DNA of 7,593 nucleotides from Bacillota bacterium. Its GTDB lineage: Bacteria; Bacillota; Clostridia; Peptostreptococcales; Anaerovoracaceae. Numbering within the stretch: position 1 is the first letter of the stretch; every line of letters begins with the position of its first letter. The position numbers and the translations under genes were made by a program. The stretch covers positions 1 to 7,593 of the forward strand of contig JABUTE010000298.1 of NCBI GenBank assembly GCA_021443825.1. The letters are read 5' to 3'. Positions 1-5,827 of the stretch are shown in pieces. The notes under the pieces were generated by a model that did no database searches, was not told the origin of the DNA, and saw only the letters and a program-made list of their open reading frames with translations.

Positions 1-376
1 GGATGTCGGCGATGCCCTTGCAAATGCTGCTCAGCTGGGAGAGGGGAACGATGCTTCCGTTGATGCGGCAAAGGCTGCGGCTCTGGGCGCTGATCTCTCG
101 CTTCAGCACCACGGGAATATCCTCCGGGGCACCGATACCGGCCAGCTTTTCTGGCAGGGCGGGGTCTTCTTCCACCGTCAGGGTGACGACTGCCTTATCT
201 TCGCCGCTGCGGATAAAGTCGGTATCGGCGCGGCTTCCCAGCGCCATGCTGACCGCCTGGATGATGACCGACTTTCCGGCACCTGTCTCACCGGTGATGA
301 TATTGAGCCCGGGATGCAGGTCCAGGTCAAGTTCCTTTATGACAGCAAAATTTTGAATGCTTAAATGAGATAACAT
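1..376 (-). CDS. recN: RecN, DNA repair SMC-like ATPase (N-terminal 125 residues, truncated by window edge)
   Basis: RecN is a cytosolic SMC-like ATPase that acts early in recombinational repair of double-strand breaks. Only the N-terminal part is present; the gene continues past the left edge. Translation from the ATG at 376 gives MLSHLSIQNFAVIKELDLDL, the typical RecN opening, then a Walker A motif GETGAGKS at residues 29-36. Next come the ALGSRAD and DFIRSGED segments and the SRSLCRINGSIV stretch at about residues 101-112, all matching the family's N-terminal ATPase half. The start is fixed by this family N-terminus and by GAGAGG (380-385 on the minus strand), although the spacer is only 3 bases. 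It begins 9 bases after the argR stop, so the two are almost surely co-transcribed. argR-recN is a common Firmicutes pair. The coiled coil and the C-terminal Walker B and signature motifs lie outside the window and cannot be checked. Confidence 0.95.
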   Translation of the reverse strand, partial: MLSHLSIQNFAVIKELDLDLHPGLNIITGETGAGKSVIIQAVSMALGSRADTDFIRSGEDKAVVTLTVEEDPALPEKLAGIGAPEDIPVVLKREISAQSRSLCRINGSIVPLSQLSSICKGIADI

Positions 377-385
377 AAGCCTCTC

Positions 386-835
386 TTACGCGATGATCTC
401 GTGGATCCGTGCAACGATCTTTTCTACGTGTTCTGTCTTGTCGACGATGATGATGAAGGTATTGTCTCCGGCAAGGGTGCCGACGATCTCTTCGTTATCG
501 GTGGAGTCCAGCGCTTCTGCGGCTGCATTGGCGCAGCCGTTGAGGGTCTTCACGACGATGATATTCTCTGCGGATCTGACGTCGCGGATGGTCTCTTTCA
601 GGATCTTGATGAACCGGTCGCTCAGCTTGGCTTCTGCTTTGGGGGCGACTGCATAGTGGCTTCGGCCCATGGGGGAGGAGGTCTTGATCAGTTTTAGATC
701 ACGGATGTCTCGTGAGATCGTCGCCTGGGTGGCATTGAAGCCCTCTGCCTGCAGAAGCTCTACCATCTGCTGCTGGGTCTCGATCTCATGAGTCTGAATA
801 AGCTCCAGAATTTTATTCTTTCTGTTGTAACTCAC
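386..835 (-). CDS. argR: Arginine repressor ArgR/AhrC
   Basis: ArgR is an arginine-sensing transcription regulator that represses arginine synthesis genes and often activates catabolic ones, working as a hexamer. The 149-residue product has the usual family length. Residues 1 to about 67 form the winged helix-turn-helix, with NATQATISRDIRDL at 34-47 matching the recognition-helix signature. Residues from about 80 form the oligomerisation and arginine-binding domain, with NGCANAAAEALD at 99-110 and EIVGTLAGDNTFIII at 116-130. The family motif here is normally GDD; this protein has GDN (N125), so one aspartate of the ligand motif is changed. The start is GTG at 835, supported by AAAGGAAG a few bases upstream and by the family-typical N-terminus SYNRKNKILELI. 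It is first in a unit with recN and divergent from ruvC. Autoregulation is plausible because an ARG-box-like repeat lies near its promoter. Confidence 0.95.
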   Translation of the reverse strand: MSYNRKNKILELIQTHEIETQQQMVELLQAEGFNATQATISRDIRDLKLIKTSSPMGRSHYAVAPKAEAKLSDRFIKILKETIRDVRSAENIIVVKTLNGCANAAAEALDSTDNEEIVGTLAGDNTFIIIVDKTEHVEKIVARIHEIIA

Positions 836-840
836 AGTGT

Positions 841-848
841 CTTCCTTT
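841..848 (-). promoter_or_regulatory. Shine-Dalgarno site of argR
   Basis: On the minus strand this reads AAAGGAAG, ending 5 bases before the GTG at 835. It settles the choice of a non-ATG start for argR. Confidence 0.75.
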
Positions 849-857
849 CTCTAAACC

Positions 858-875
858 GGGGTAGGGGGAATGGGG
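858..875. other. G-rich tract with three G-runs in the argR leader
   Basis: The plus strand carries three G-runs (858-861, 864-868, 872-875) separated by 2-3 bases. The argR mRNA therefore has three matching C-runs just upstream of its Shine-Dalgarno site. A canonical four-run quadruplex is not present, so a two-tetrad structure or an intermolecular fourth run would be needed. It may simply be leader sequence without function. Confidence 0.3.
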
Positions 876-897
876 TTGAATAAAGCATTTAATATGC
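876..897. promoter_or_regulatory. Candidate ARG-box-like operator
   Basis: TTGAATAAAGCATTTAA (876-892) is an imperfect inverted repeat of TGAAT and ATTTA arms. It resembles the known ArgR half-site pattern TGAAT...ATTCA, but it has a 5-base rather than 4-base centre and one arm mismatch. A second overlapping repeat, GCAT...ATGC, spans 885-897. Both lie just downstream of the argR -10 candidate, near the expected transcription start, where ArgR would block its own promoter. This is inference from position and partial motif match. Confidence 0.3.
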
Positions 898-903
898 ACA
901 TAT

Positions 904-932
904 ATTATACAACATAATGAAAAAAAAGTATG
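904..932 (-). promoter_or_regulatory. Candidate argR-recN promoter
   Basis: A perfect TATAAT -10 hexamer lies on the minus strand at 909-904, preceded by a T-rich tract. At the 16-18 base spacing the -35 region (for example CATACT at 932-927) is a poor match to TTGACA, so strength is uncertain. Position, about 70 bases upstream of the argR start, is suitable. Confidence 0.4.
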
Positions 933-954
933 CAGGAAAAGCGCGAAAAGAGGG

Positions 955-983
955 TGTTTTTTATAATCTATTTGTGATAGAAT
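955..983 (+). promoter_or_regulatory. Candidate ruv operon promoter with extended -10
   Basis: TGATAGAAT at 975-983 is an extended -10 (TG, one base, TAGAAT) about 50 bases before the ruvC start. The -35 position 17 bases upstream reads TGTTTT at 955-960, a weak match that an extended -10 could compensate. A run of T and A bases precedes it. A short GGGC-GAAAG-GCCC hairpin (990-1002) falls close to the expected transcript 5' end. Confidence 0.45.
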
Positions 984-1020
984 ATATCGGGGCGAAAGGC
1001 CCAAATTTTGCGTGGAGAAA

Positions 1021-1029
1021 ATGAGATAA
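1021..1029 (+). other. Two-codon open frame (Met-Arg-stop) in the ruvC leader
   Basis: ATG AGA TAA lies 3 bases after GGAG (1014-1017), the only good Shine-Dalgarno-like sequence in the ruvC leader, and its stop is 2 bases before the ruvC ATG at 1032. GGAG is 14 bases from the ruvC ATG, which is long. The mini-frame may act as a loading site with re-initiation at ruvC, or it may be chance. No experimental support is visible. Confidence 0.3.
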
Positions 1030-1031
1030 TA

Positions 1032-1526
1032 ATGCGAATTCTTGGCATCGACCCCGGCTATGCCATCATGGGCTACGGAGTCGTGGAAAAAAAAGGCAAT
1101 TCGGTGACTTTGCTCACGGCAGGGGCCGTAACCACCGATAAGGACATGAATATGTCCGATCGCTTAAAGGCACTTTATGCAGGCTTGATGGATATTATTG
1201 CAGAATATCAACCGCAGGAGGCAGCCATCGAAGAGCTTTATTTCAACACCAACGCAAAGACCGTCATCTTTGTGGGAGAAGCCCGCGGCGTGGCCGTGCT
1301 GGCCTGCGCCAACAGCGGTCTTCCCATCTACGAATACACACCGCTTCAGATCAAGACCAGCCTGACCGGTAACGGCAGGGCCGATAAAAAGCAGGTCCAG
1401 TTCATGGTCAAAAAGGTGCTGGGCATGGACGATATCATCCGACCCGACGACGCGGCAGACGCCGTTGCCGCGGCCATCACCCATGCCAATACCGGCGAGG
1501 TGCGCAAGCGGTTGATGCAGAGATAA
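1032..1526 (+). CDS. ruvC: RuvC, crossover junction endodeoxyribonuclease
   Basis: RuvC is the dimeric Holliday-junction resolvase that cuts junctions held by RuvAB, in the cytosol, using Mg2+. The 164-residue product is of normal length. The four acidic catalytic positions are visible: D7 in MRILGIDPGY, E67 in AIEELYFNTNAKT, and D140 and D143 in the RPDDAADAVAAAITH segment. The segments VGEARGV and GNGRADKKQVQFMV also match the family. The start is ATG 1032, because the family begins directly with M-RILGIDPG. An in-frame TTG at 1008 would add eight residues with no ribosome binding site before it. The only GGAG is 14 bases upstream and better placed for a two-codon frame at 1021. It is the first gene of a compact run with ruvA 13 bases downstream. 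Confidence 0.96.
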   Translation: MRILGIDPGYAIMGYGVVEKKGNSVTLLTAGAVTTDKDMNMSDRLKALYAGLMDIIAEYQPQEAAIEELYFNTNAKTVIFVGEARGVAVLACANSGLPIYEYTPLQIKTSLTGNGRADKKQVQFMVKKVLGMDDIIRPDDAADAVAAAITHANTGEVRKRLMQR

Positions 1527-1539
1527 AGAGGTAACAGAA

Positions 1540-2136
1540 ATGCTGAGTTTTATCAAGGGAACCGTAGCCCAGGTGCTTCCCGGCATGATCGTGCTGGAAA
1601 ACCAGGGCATCGGCTATGAGATCAACGTGCCCGACGGATGCAAAGCCGTTATAGCAGAGGGCACCGGCGAGACCGTCACCTTATATACCGAAATGGTGGT
1701 GCGCGAAGACGATGTGAGCCTGTACGGGTTTTCGGACAGAGAAAGCCTGGCTTTCTTCAAGCTGTTAAAGACGGTCAACGGGGTAGGGGCCAAGGCAGCT
1801 CTTGCCATTCTTTCGGTGCTGGATCCTCCATCCTTAAAGCAAGCCATCGCCTTTGAGGATCCCGGTCCAATCACCAGGGCAAACGGCGTAGGCAAAAAGA
1901 TCGCCCAGCGCATCGTCATGGAATTAAAGGATAAGGTAGAAGGCTTCGATACCGGCAGCCCCTTAAGACCGGCTGCGGCCCCCTTAAAAAAGGGCAGCGG
2001 AAAGGAACAGGCAGCCGATGCCCTGGTGGCACTGGGCTACAGCCGCTCCGAAGCGCTGGCGGCCCTGGCTTCCGTTTCCGAAGAAGACCTTACCACCGAA
2101 GAATATATCAGACTCGCTTTAAAGCAGCGCAGATAG
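1540..2136 (+). CDS. ruvA: RuvA, Holliday junction DNA-binding subunit
   Basis: RuvA tetramers bind the four-way junction and load RuvB for branch migration. The 198-residue protein shows all three family domains. Residues 1 to about 63 form the OB-fold, ending in the VREDDVSLYGF segment, whose E56/D57 correspond to the acidic pin region of E. coli RuvA. A central domain has two helix-hairpin-helix motifs, NGVGAKAALAILS at 80-92 and NGVGKKIAQRI from 115. The C-terminal RuvB-binding domain (from about 155, EQAADALVALGYSRSEA) follows a Pro/Ala/Gly/Lys linker. ATG 1540 is supported by AAAGAGG at 1525-1531, overlapping the ruvC stop. Every Leu-Lys and the single Leu-Arg pair is encoded with TTA, unlike most of ruvB (see findings). 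The next gene starts 10 bases on. Confidence 0.97.
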   Translation: MLSFIKGTVAQVLPGMIVLENQGIGYEINVPDGCKAVIAEGTGETVTLYTEMVVREDDVSLYGFSDRESLAFFKLLKTVNGVGAKAALAILSVLDPPSLKQAIAFEDPGPITRANGVGKKIAQRIVMELKDKVEGFDTGSPLRPAAAPLKKGSGKEQAADALVALGYSRSEALAALASVSEEDLTTEEYIRLALKQRR

Positions 2137-2146
2137 GAAGCAGAAA

Positions 2147-3193
2147 ATGGCAAACAACCAACGACTTGTTCAGACCGGTCAGCTGGAAGACGAAGAGCTT
2201 CTGGAGCGGTCCATACGGCCCAAGCGGTTTTCCGATTACATCGGACAGACCGGGGTCACCGATCAGCTGAAGATCTATATCGAAGCAGCAAAGATGAGAG
2301 GGGAATCCCTAGATCACGTGCTGTTTTCCGGCCCTCCGGGACTGGGAAAGACCACCCTTGCCGGCATCATCGCCAACGAGATGGGGGTGGAGCTTCGCAT
2401 CACCTCCGGGCCTGCCATCACCCGCGCCGGCGATCTGGCTGCCATCGTCACCAACCTGAACGAGGGCGATGTGCTCTTCATCGACGAGATCCACCGTCTC
2501 AACCGGGCTGTGGAAGAGGTGCTCTATTCCGCCATGGAAGACTTCGCCATCGATATCGTTACGGGAAAGGGCCCCATGGCCAACAGCATCCGGCTGGGGC
2601 TTCCTCATTTTACCCTGATCGGAGCGACCACCAAATCGGGAAGCCTTTCCGCACCCTTAAGAGACCGGTTCGGTGTGCTGGCAAAGTTTGAGCTCTACGA
2701 TCAGAAGGAGCTTTCTGCCATCCTGAAGCGGACGGCGGGTATCCTGGGGGTAGAGATCGATGAGGAGTCGACGGCGCTGCTGGCATCCCGTTCCCGGGGC
2801 ACGCCCCGTGTGGCTAACCGGATGCTGAAGCGGGTGCGCGATTTCAGCCAGGTCATGGGCAACGGCACCATCGACCGGGAAATGGTCGAAAAGACCCTGA
2901 CCATCCTGGGTGTCGACCATCTGGGCCTGGAGGAGCTGGACCGCCGCATCCTTAAACTGATCATCACCAGCTTTAAGGGCGGCCCGGTGGGCATCGATAC
3001 CATCGCCGCCTCATTGGGCGAAGAGCGGATCACCATCGAAGATGTCTATGAGCCTTATCTGATGCAGCTGGGGCTGCTGCACAGGACCCCCAAGGGCCGG
3101 ATCGTCACCGATGCTGCCTATGTGCATCTGGGGCTTCCCGTGCCCCTTGCTCCGGCGGCAGAAAGCTTTGAGCAGGAGCAGATGAAATTATGA
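2147..3193 (+). CDS. ruvB: RuvB, Holliday junction branch migration ATPase
   Basis: RuvB is the hexameric AAA+ motor that pumps DNA through the RuvA-bound junction. At 348 residues it has the usual length. The Walker A is GPPGLGKTT at 62-70, Walker B with DEIH at 113-116, the sensor-1 region GATTKSG at 159-165, the arginine-finger segment LRDRFG at 171-176, and sensor 2 RGTPRVANRMLKRVRDF from 217. The C-terminal winged helix (about 255-330) includes YEPYLMQLGLLHRTPKGR. Two small departures from the common GATTRAG...LTSPLRDRFG pattern are K161-S162... in place of R-A and S-A before PLRDRFG; both look conservative. ATG 2147 follows TAGGAAG (2134-2140), which overlaps the ruvA stop. Its stop codon overlaps the next start in ATGA, suggesting translational coupling to the SpoIID-like gene. 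Confidence 0.97.
   Translation: MANNQRLVQTGQLEDEELLERSIRPKRFSDYIGQTGVTDQLKIYIEAAKMRGESLDHVLFSGPPGLGKTTLAGIIANEMGVELRITSGPAITRAGDLAAIVTNLNEGDVLFIDEIHRLNRAVEEVLYSAMEDFAIDIVTGKGPMANSIRLGLPHFTLIGATTKSGSLSAPLRDRFGVLAKFELYDQKELSAILKRTAGILGVEIDEESTALLASRSRGTPRVANRMLKRVRDFSQVMGNGTIDREMVEKTLTILGVDHLGLEELDRRILKLIITSFKGGPVGIDTIAASLGEERITIEDVYEPYLMQLGLLHRTPKGRIVTDAAYVHLGLPVPLAPAAESFEQEQMKL
3174..3178 (+). promoter_or_regulatory. Shine-Dalgarno site of the SpoIID-like gene, inside ruvB
   Basis: AGGAG lies within the ruvB C-terminal codons. It is 11 bases from ATG 3190 and 14 from ATG 3193. This favours 3190, but the spacing is long, so coupling to ruvB termination may help initiation. Confidence 0.55.
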
Positions 3194-4764
3194 TGAAACG
3201 AATGATCGCACTTCTGTGCGCTGCCGTTCTATTTCTTTCTGCTGCAGCCGTAAGCTTTGCCGATGAGTGGGAACGGGTCGATGAGGCGCCCGGGCCGGAA
3301 GAGCGGGTCGAAGAAAACGAAGAGAACGATCCCGAAGAGGATCCGGAAGAGCCTGTCGAAGAAGGAGAAGAGACCGGGCCGGCGGACGTATTTGAAAACG
3401 GCGCGGCGCAGGATATTTTTTCCATTCCCGAAGATCTGCAGGTGCCTTCCCAAGAAGATGCCCTGTGGCTTCGCATCGGTCTGAAATACGGTTCGTCTGC
3501 TGTTTCGGCCTCGATCTGCGAATGCCAGGACGGCTTTTATATTGCCCGTATAGAAGACGGTGAATATGTGCTTACCCACGATCTGACCATGTATTCTGCC
3601 GTTGCCTGCATGCCTTCCGATGGCGGCGCCGCGTTGCTCGGCTCTGACGGTACCTTTATCACCTTTTTGCAGTCTGATCAGATGCTGCTCAGCGCAGCGG
3701 AAGATCCCGATGAACGGATCATCACCATCGACGAAAAGCAATACCGCGACGGAGTCTCCTATATCGCGGCAGGCGATGTGCTGACGGTGATCAACCGCAT
3801 CACCCTGGAGCACTATCTTCTTGGCGTCATCGCCAACGAAATGGGCGCCTATTATCCGGAAGAAGCCCTGAAGGCCCAGTCGGTCGCGGCCAGAAGCTTT
3901 ACCGTAGCCAACCTGAACAAGCACAGGTATTACGGCTTTGATCTTTGTGACAGTACCAACTGCCAGGTGTACCGGGGCGTTTCCAGCGAAACGGTGCAAA
4001 CCACCGCAGCGGTGCAGGCCACCGACGATCTTGTCATGCGCAGCGAAGGAAAGATCGCATCCGGCATGTATTATGCCTACAGCAGCGGCCATACACTCAA
4101 TTCCGAAGATGTCTGGACAACTTCCTCTTCCTATCTTAAGGGCATCACTGACGAATATGCCGGTGAATATATCTGGCGGGCCTCTGTATCCTTCGATACG
4201 ATAAAGGGCAAGCTGCAGGATCTGGGCTATCGGCCCGGAGACATCCTGTCGGTGCAGGTAAAGGAGCGCCTTGAAAACACGGCGGTGCGATCCATTCTCA
4301 TCGAGACCGACAGCGGCGACATCACCGTTGAAAAATGGTCTGTGGTCAGCGCCCTGGGCGGCTCAAGCCTGGTCAAATCCCAGTTCTTTTACATCGGAAA
4401 TTCCGACTACCCACAGGCGGACGATGTGCTGGAGGGAACGGTCTATACCACCGGAAAAGCCTCCTATGACGCAGACGAAGCCTTCTGCGTGCTGGGCAGC
4501 GACGGCATCGTTCACGAGATCGCCGTCGAGGATGCCTATGTCACCAACGGAAAGACGACCCTTTCTGCCGCAAGCCAGATGAACAGCTCCTACAGCGACG
4601 AGATCGCAGAAGACGGAACGGTCTACTTTACCGGCTTCGGCTTCGGACACGGGGTGGGAATGCCCCAGGTCAGCGCCAGAAACATGGCCAACGCAGGGAA
4701 GAGCTTCCGCCAGATCCTGCAGTATTATTACACTGATATCACCATTGAACATTACAGCGATTAA
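3190..4764 (+). CDS. Secreted SpoIID/LytB-family peptidoglycan lytic transglycosylase-like protein
   Basis: SpoIID-family enzymes cleave peptidoglycan glycan strands, acting on denuded glycans in sporulation, with vegetative paralogs in many Clostridia. Residues 1-24 are a signal peptide (KR, hydrophobic core, cleavage after SFA). A very acidic linker follows: about 22 of residues 25-66 are Asp or Glu. The SpoIID core starts near 195: ITLEHYLLGVIANEMG, with E217 at the family's catalytic glutamate, then EEALKAQSVAARSFTV and CDSTNCQVYRG (C253, C258). YYAYSSGHTLNSEDVW at 294-309 has H301 where the family usually has Gly. About 80 residues (402-480) separate the core from the C-terminal GFGFGHGVGMPQ segment (482-493) and the QILQYYYTDITIEHY end. 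At 524 residues it is longer than sporulation SpoIID proteins because of the linker and the insert. It overlaps ruvB by 4 bases. A vegetative wall role is inferred from context; spoIID itself is not claimed. Confidence 0.88.
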   Translation: MMKRMIALLCAAVLFLSAAAVSFADEWERVDEAPGPEERVEENEENDPEEDPEEPVEEGEETGPADVFENGAAQDIFSIPEDLQVPSQEDALWLRIGLKYGSSAVSASICECQDGFYIARIEDGEYVLTHDLTMYSAVACMPSDGGAALLGSDGTFITFLQSDQMLLSAAEDPDERIITIDEKQYRDGVSYIAAGDVLTVINRITLEHYLLGVIANEMGAYYPEEALKAQSVAARSFTVANLNKHRYYGFDLCDSTNCQVYRGVSSETVQTTAAVQATDDLVMRSEGKIASGMYYAYSSGHTLNSEDVWTTSSSYLKGITDEYAGEYIWRASVSFDTIKGKLQDLGYRPGDILSVQVKERLENTAVRSILIETDSGDITVEKWSVVSALGGSSLVKSQFFYIGNSDYPQADDVLEGTVYTTGKASYDADEAFCVLGSDGIVHEIAVEDAYVTNGKTTLSAASQMNSSYSDEIAEDGTVYFTGFGFGHGVGMPQVSARNMANAGKSFRQILQYYYTDITIEHYSD

Positions 4765-4780
4765 AGGACCATTGACATAA

Positions 4781-5815
4781 ATGAATGTAAGTGATTTTGA
4801 CTACCTTCTGCCGGAAGAGCTGATCGCACAGCAGCCTTCCGAGCAACGGGACGGATGCCGTCTTCTCGTGGTACACAGAGATACCGGACTTTTGGAGCAC
4901 CGTCATTTTTCCGACGTGATCGACTATCTGAACCCCGGCGACTGCCTGGTATTGAACGATTCCAAGGTCATTCCCGCCCGTCTGTTCGGAACGAAAGAGG
5001 GCACCGGTGCTCATATCGAGTTTCTTCTTTCCAAGCGGATAAAAGACAACGACTGGGAGACCCTGGTGCGCCCCGGAAAGCGTCTTCGCCCCGGTGATTT
5101 TGTTTCCTTCGGAGAAAACGGCCAGCTGCGGGCCCAGATCCTTTCCAACGGCGATGACGGCACCCGCATCGTTCGCTTTACCTGCGACGGAAGCTTCATG
5201 GAGGTCCTGGAAAAGCTGGGCTCCATGCCTCTTCCTCCCTATATCGAGCGGGCCAGTGAAGACAGCGACAAAGACCGGTATCAGACGGTCTACGCGAAAA
5301 ATGAGGGCAGCGTTGCGGCTCCCACCGCCGGCCTGCACTTTACTCCCGAGCTGCTGGAAAAAGCAAAGGCAAAGGGCGTTAAAGTGGCCTTTCTGACCCT
5401 GCATGTGGGCATCGGCACCTTCCGCCCCGTCAAGGTCGATAAGATCGAAGATCATCACATGCACATTGAAGAATATACCGTCAGCGAGGAATGCGCTGCC
5501 ATGATGAACGAGACGAAGCAGCAGGGCGGGCGCATCATCTCGGTGGGCACCACCGCCTGCCGCACCATGGAAAGCGCCACCGGAGAAGACGGTCTGATCC
5601 GGGCCGGCTCCGGCAGCACCGGCATCTTCATCTATCCGGGCTACCGGTTTAAAATGCTGGACTGTCTGATCACCAATTTCCACCTGCCCAAGTCGACGCT
5701 GCTGATGCTGGTCAGCGCTTTGTACAGCAAAGACGATATGCTGCGGGCCTACGAAACAGCTGTATCGGAAAAATACCGTTTCTTCAGCTATGGCGATGCC
5801 ATGATCATTTTGTAA
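4781..5815 (+). CDS. queA: QueA, S-adenosylmethionine:tRNA ribosyltransferase-isomerase
   Basis: QueA transfers and isomerises the ribosyl group of S-adenosylmethionine onto 7-aminomethyl-7-deazaguanine in tRNA, giving epoxyqueuosine at the wobble position of GUN-anticodon tRNAs. The 344-residue length is typical. Diagnostic segments are MNVSDFDYLLPEELIAQ at the start, LVLNDSKVIPARLFG at 56-70, RYQTVYAK at 166-173 with GSVAAPTAGLHFT at 176-188, LHVGIGTFRPVK at 207-218 and NFHLPKSTLLMLVSA at 299-313. ATG 4781 fits the family N-terminus. AAAGGA (4763-4768) is 12 bases upstream, longer than usual, and an overlapping ATG-TAA start-stop sits at 4785-4790. It lies 16 bases after the SpoIID-like gene and 12 before the MBOAT gene. 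tgt, a frequent queA neighbour acting one step earlier, is not adjacent. Confidence 0.97.
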   Translation: MNVSDFDYLLPEELIAQQPSEQRDGCRLLVVHRDTGLLEHRHFSDVIDYLNPGDCLVLNDSKVIPARLFGTKEGTGAHIEFLLSKRIKDNDWETLVRPGKRLRPGDFVSFGENGQLRAQILSNGDDGTRIVRFTCDGSFMEVLEKLGSMPLPPYIERASEDSDKDRYQTVYAKNEGSVAAPTAGLHFTPELLEKAKAKGVKVAFLTLHVGIGTFRPVKVDKIEDHHMHIEEYTVSEECAAMMNETKQQGGRIISVGTTACRTMESATGEDGLIRAGSGSTGIFIYPGYRFKMLDCLITNFHLPKSTLLMLVSALYSKDDMLRAYETAVSEKYRFFSYGDAMIIL

Positions 5816-5827
5816 GGAGCCCCTTCG

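Noticed and set aside
159..165. RuvB K-S-G in place of R-A-G (protein residues 161-165) as a functional defect
   Set aside because: The change is conservative and all Walker, sensor and arginine-finger motifs are intact; coordinates here are residue numbers in RuvB, not bases.
3..356. Plus-strand open frame over recN
   Set aside because: The minus strand encodes a clear RecN N-terminus with Walker A over the same bases.
962..967. Perfect TATAAT on the plus strand as the main ruvC -10
   Set aside because: No -35-like sequence 16-18 bases upstream (AAGCGC region); the extended -10 at 975-983 looks better, though the TATAAT could still contribute.
813..1004. 63-codon open frame on the minus strand overlapping the argR start
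   Set aside because: TTG start without a ribosome binding site, runs through both promoter candidates, and overlaps the argR coding start; composition looks like translated non-coding AT-rich DNA.
1008..1031. Upstream TTG start that would lengthen RuvC by eight residues
   Set aside because: No ribosome binding site precedes it and RuvC proteins begin directly at M-RILGIDPG.
3229..4092. Long open frame antisense to the SpoIID-like gene
   Set aside because: It mirrors a well-supported gene in moderately GC-rich DNA, shows no family motif, and no promoter or ribosome binding site was seen.
4772..4800. Perfect TTGACA as a promoter for queA
   Set aside because: No -10-like hexamer at 16-18 bases; the region downstream is already queA coding sequence, and the gene is embedded in a tight run.
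4739..5683. 314-codon open frame antisense to queA
   Set aside because: A shadow of queA codons: low-complexity Gly/Ala/His/Asp sequence without a recognisable motif.
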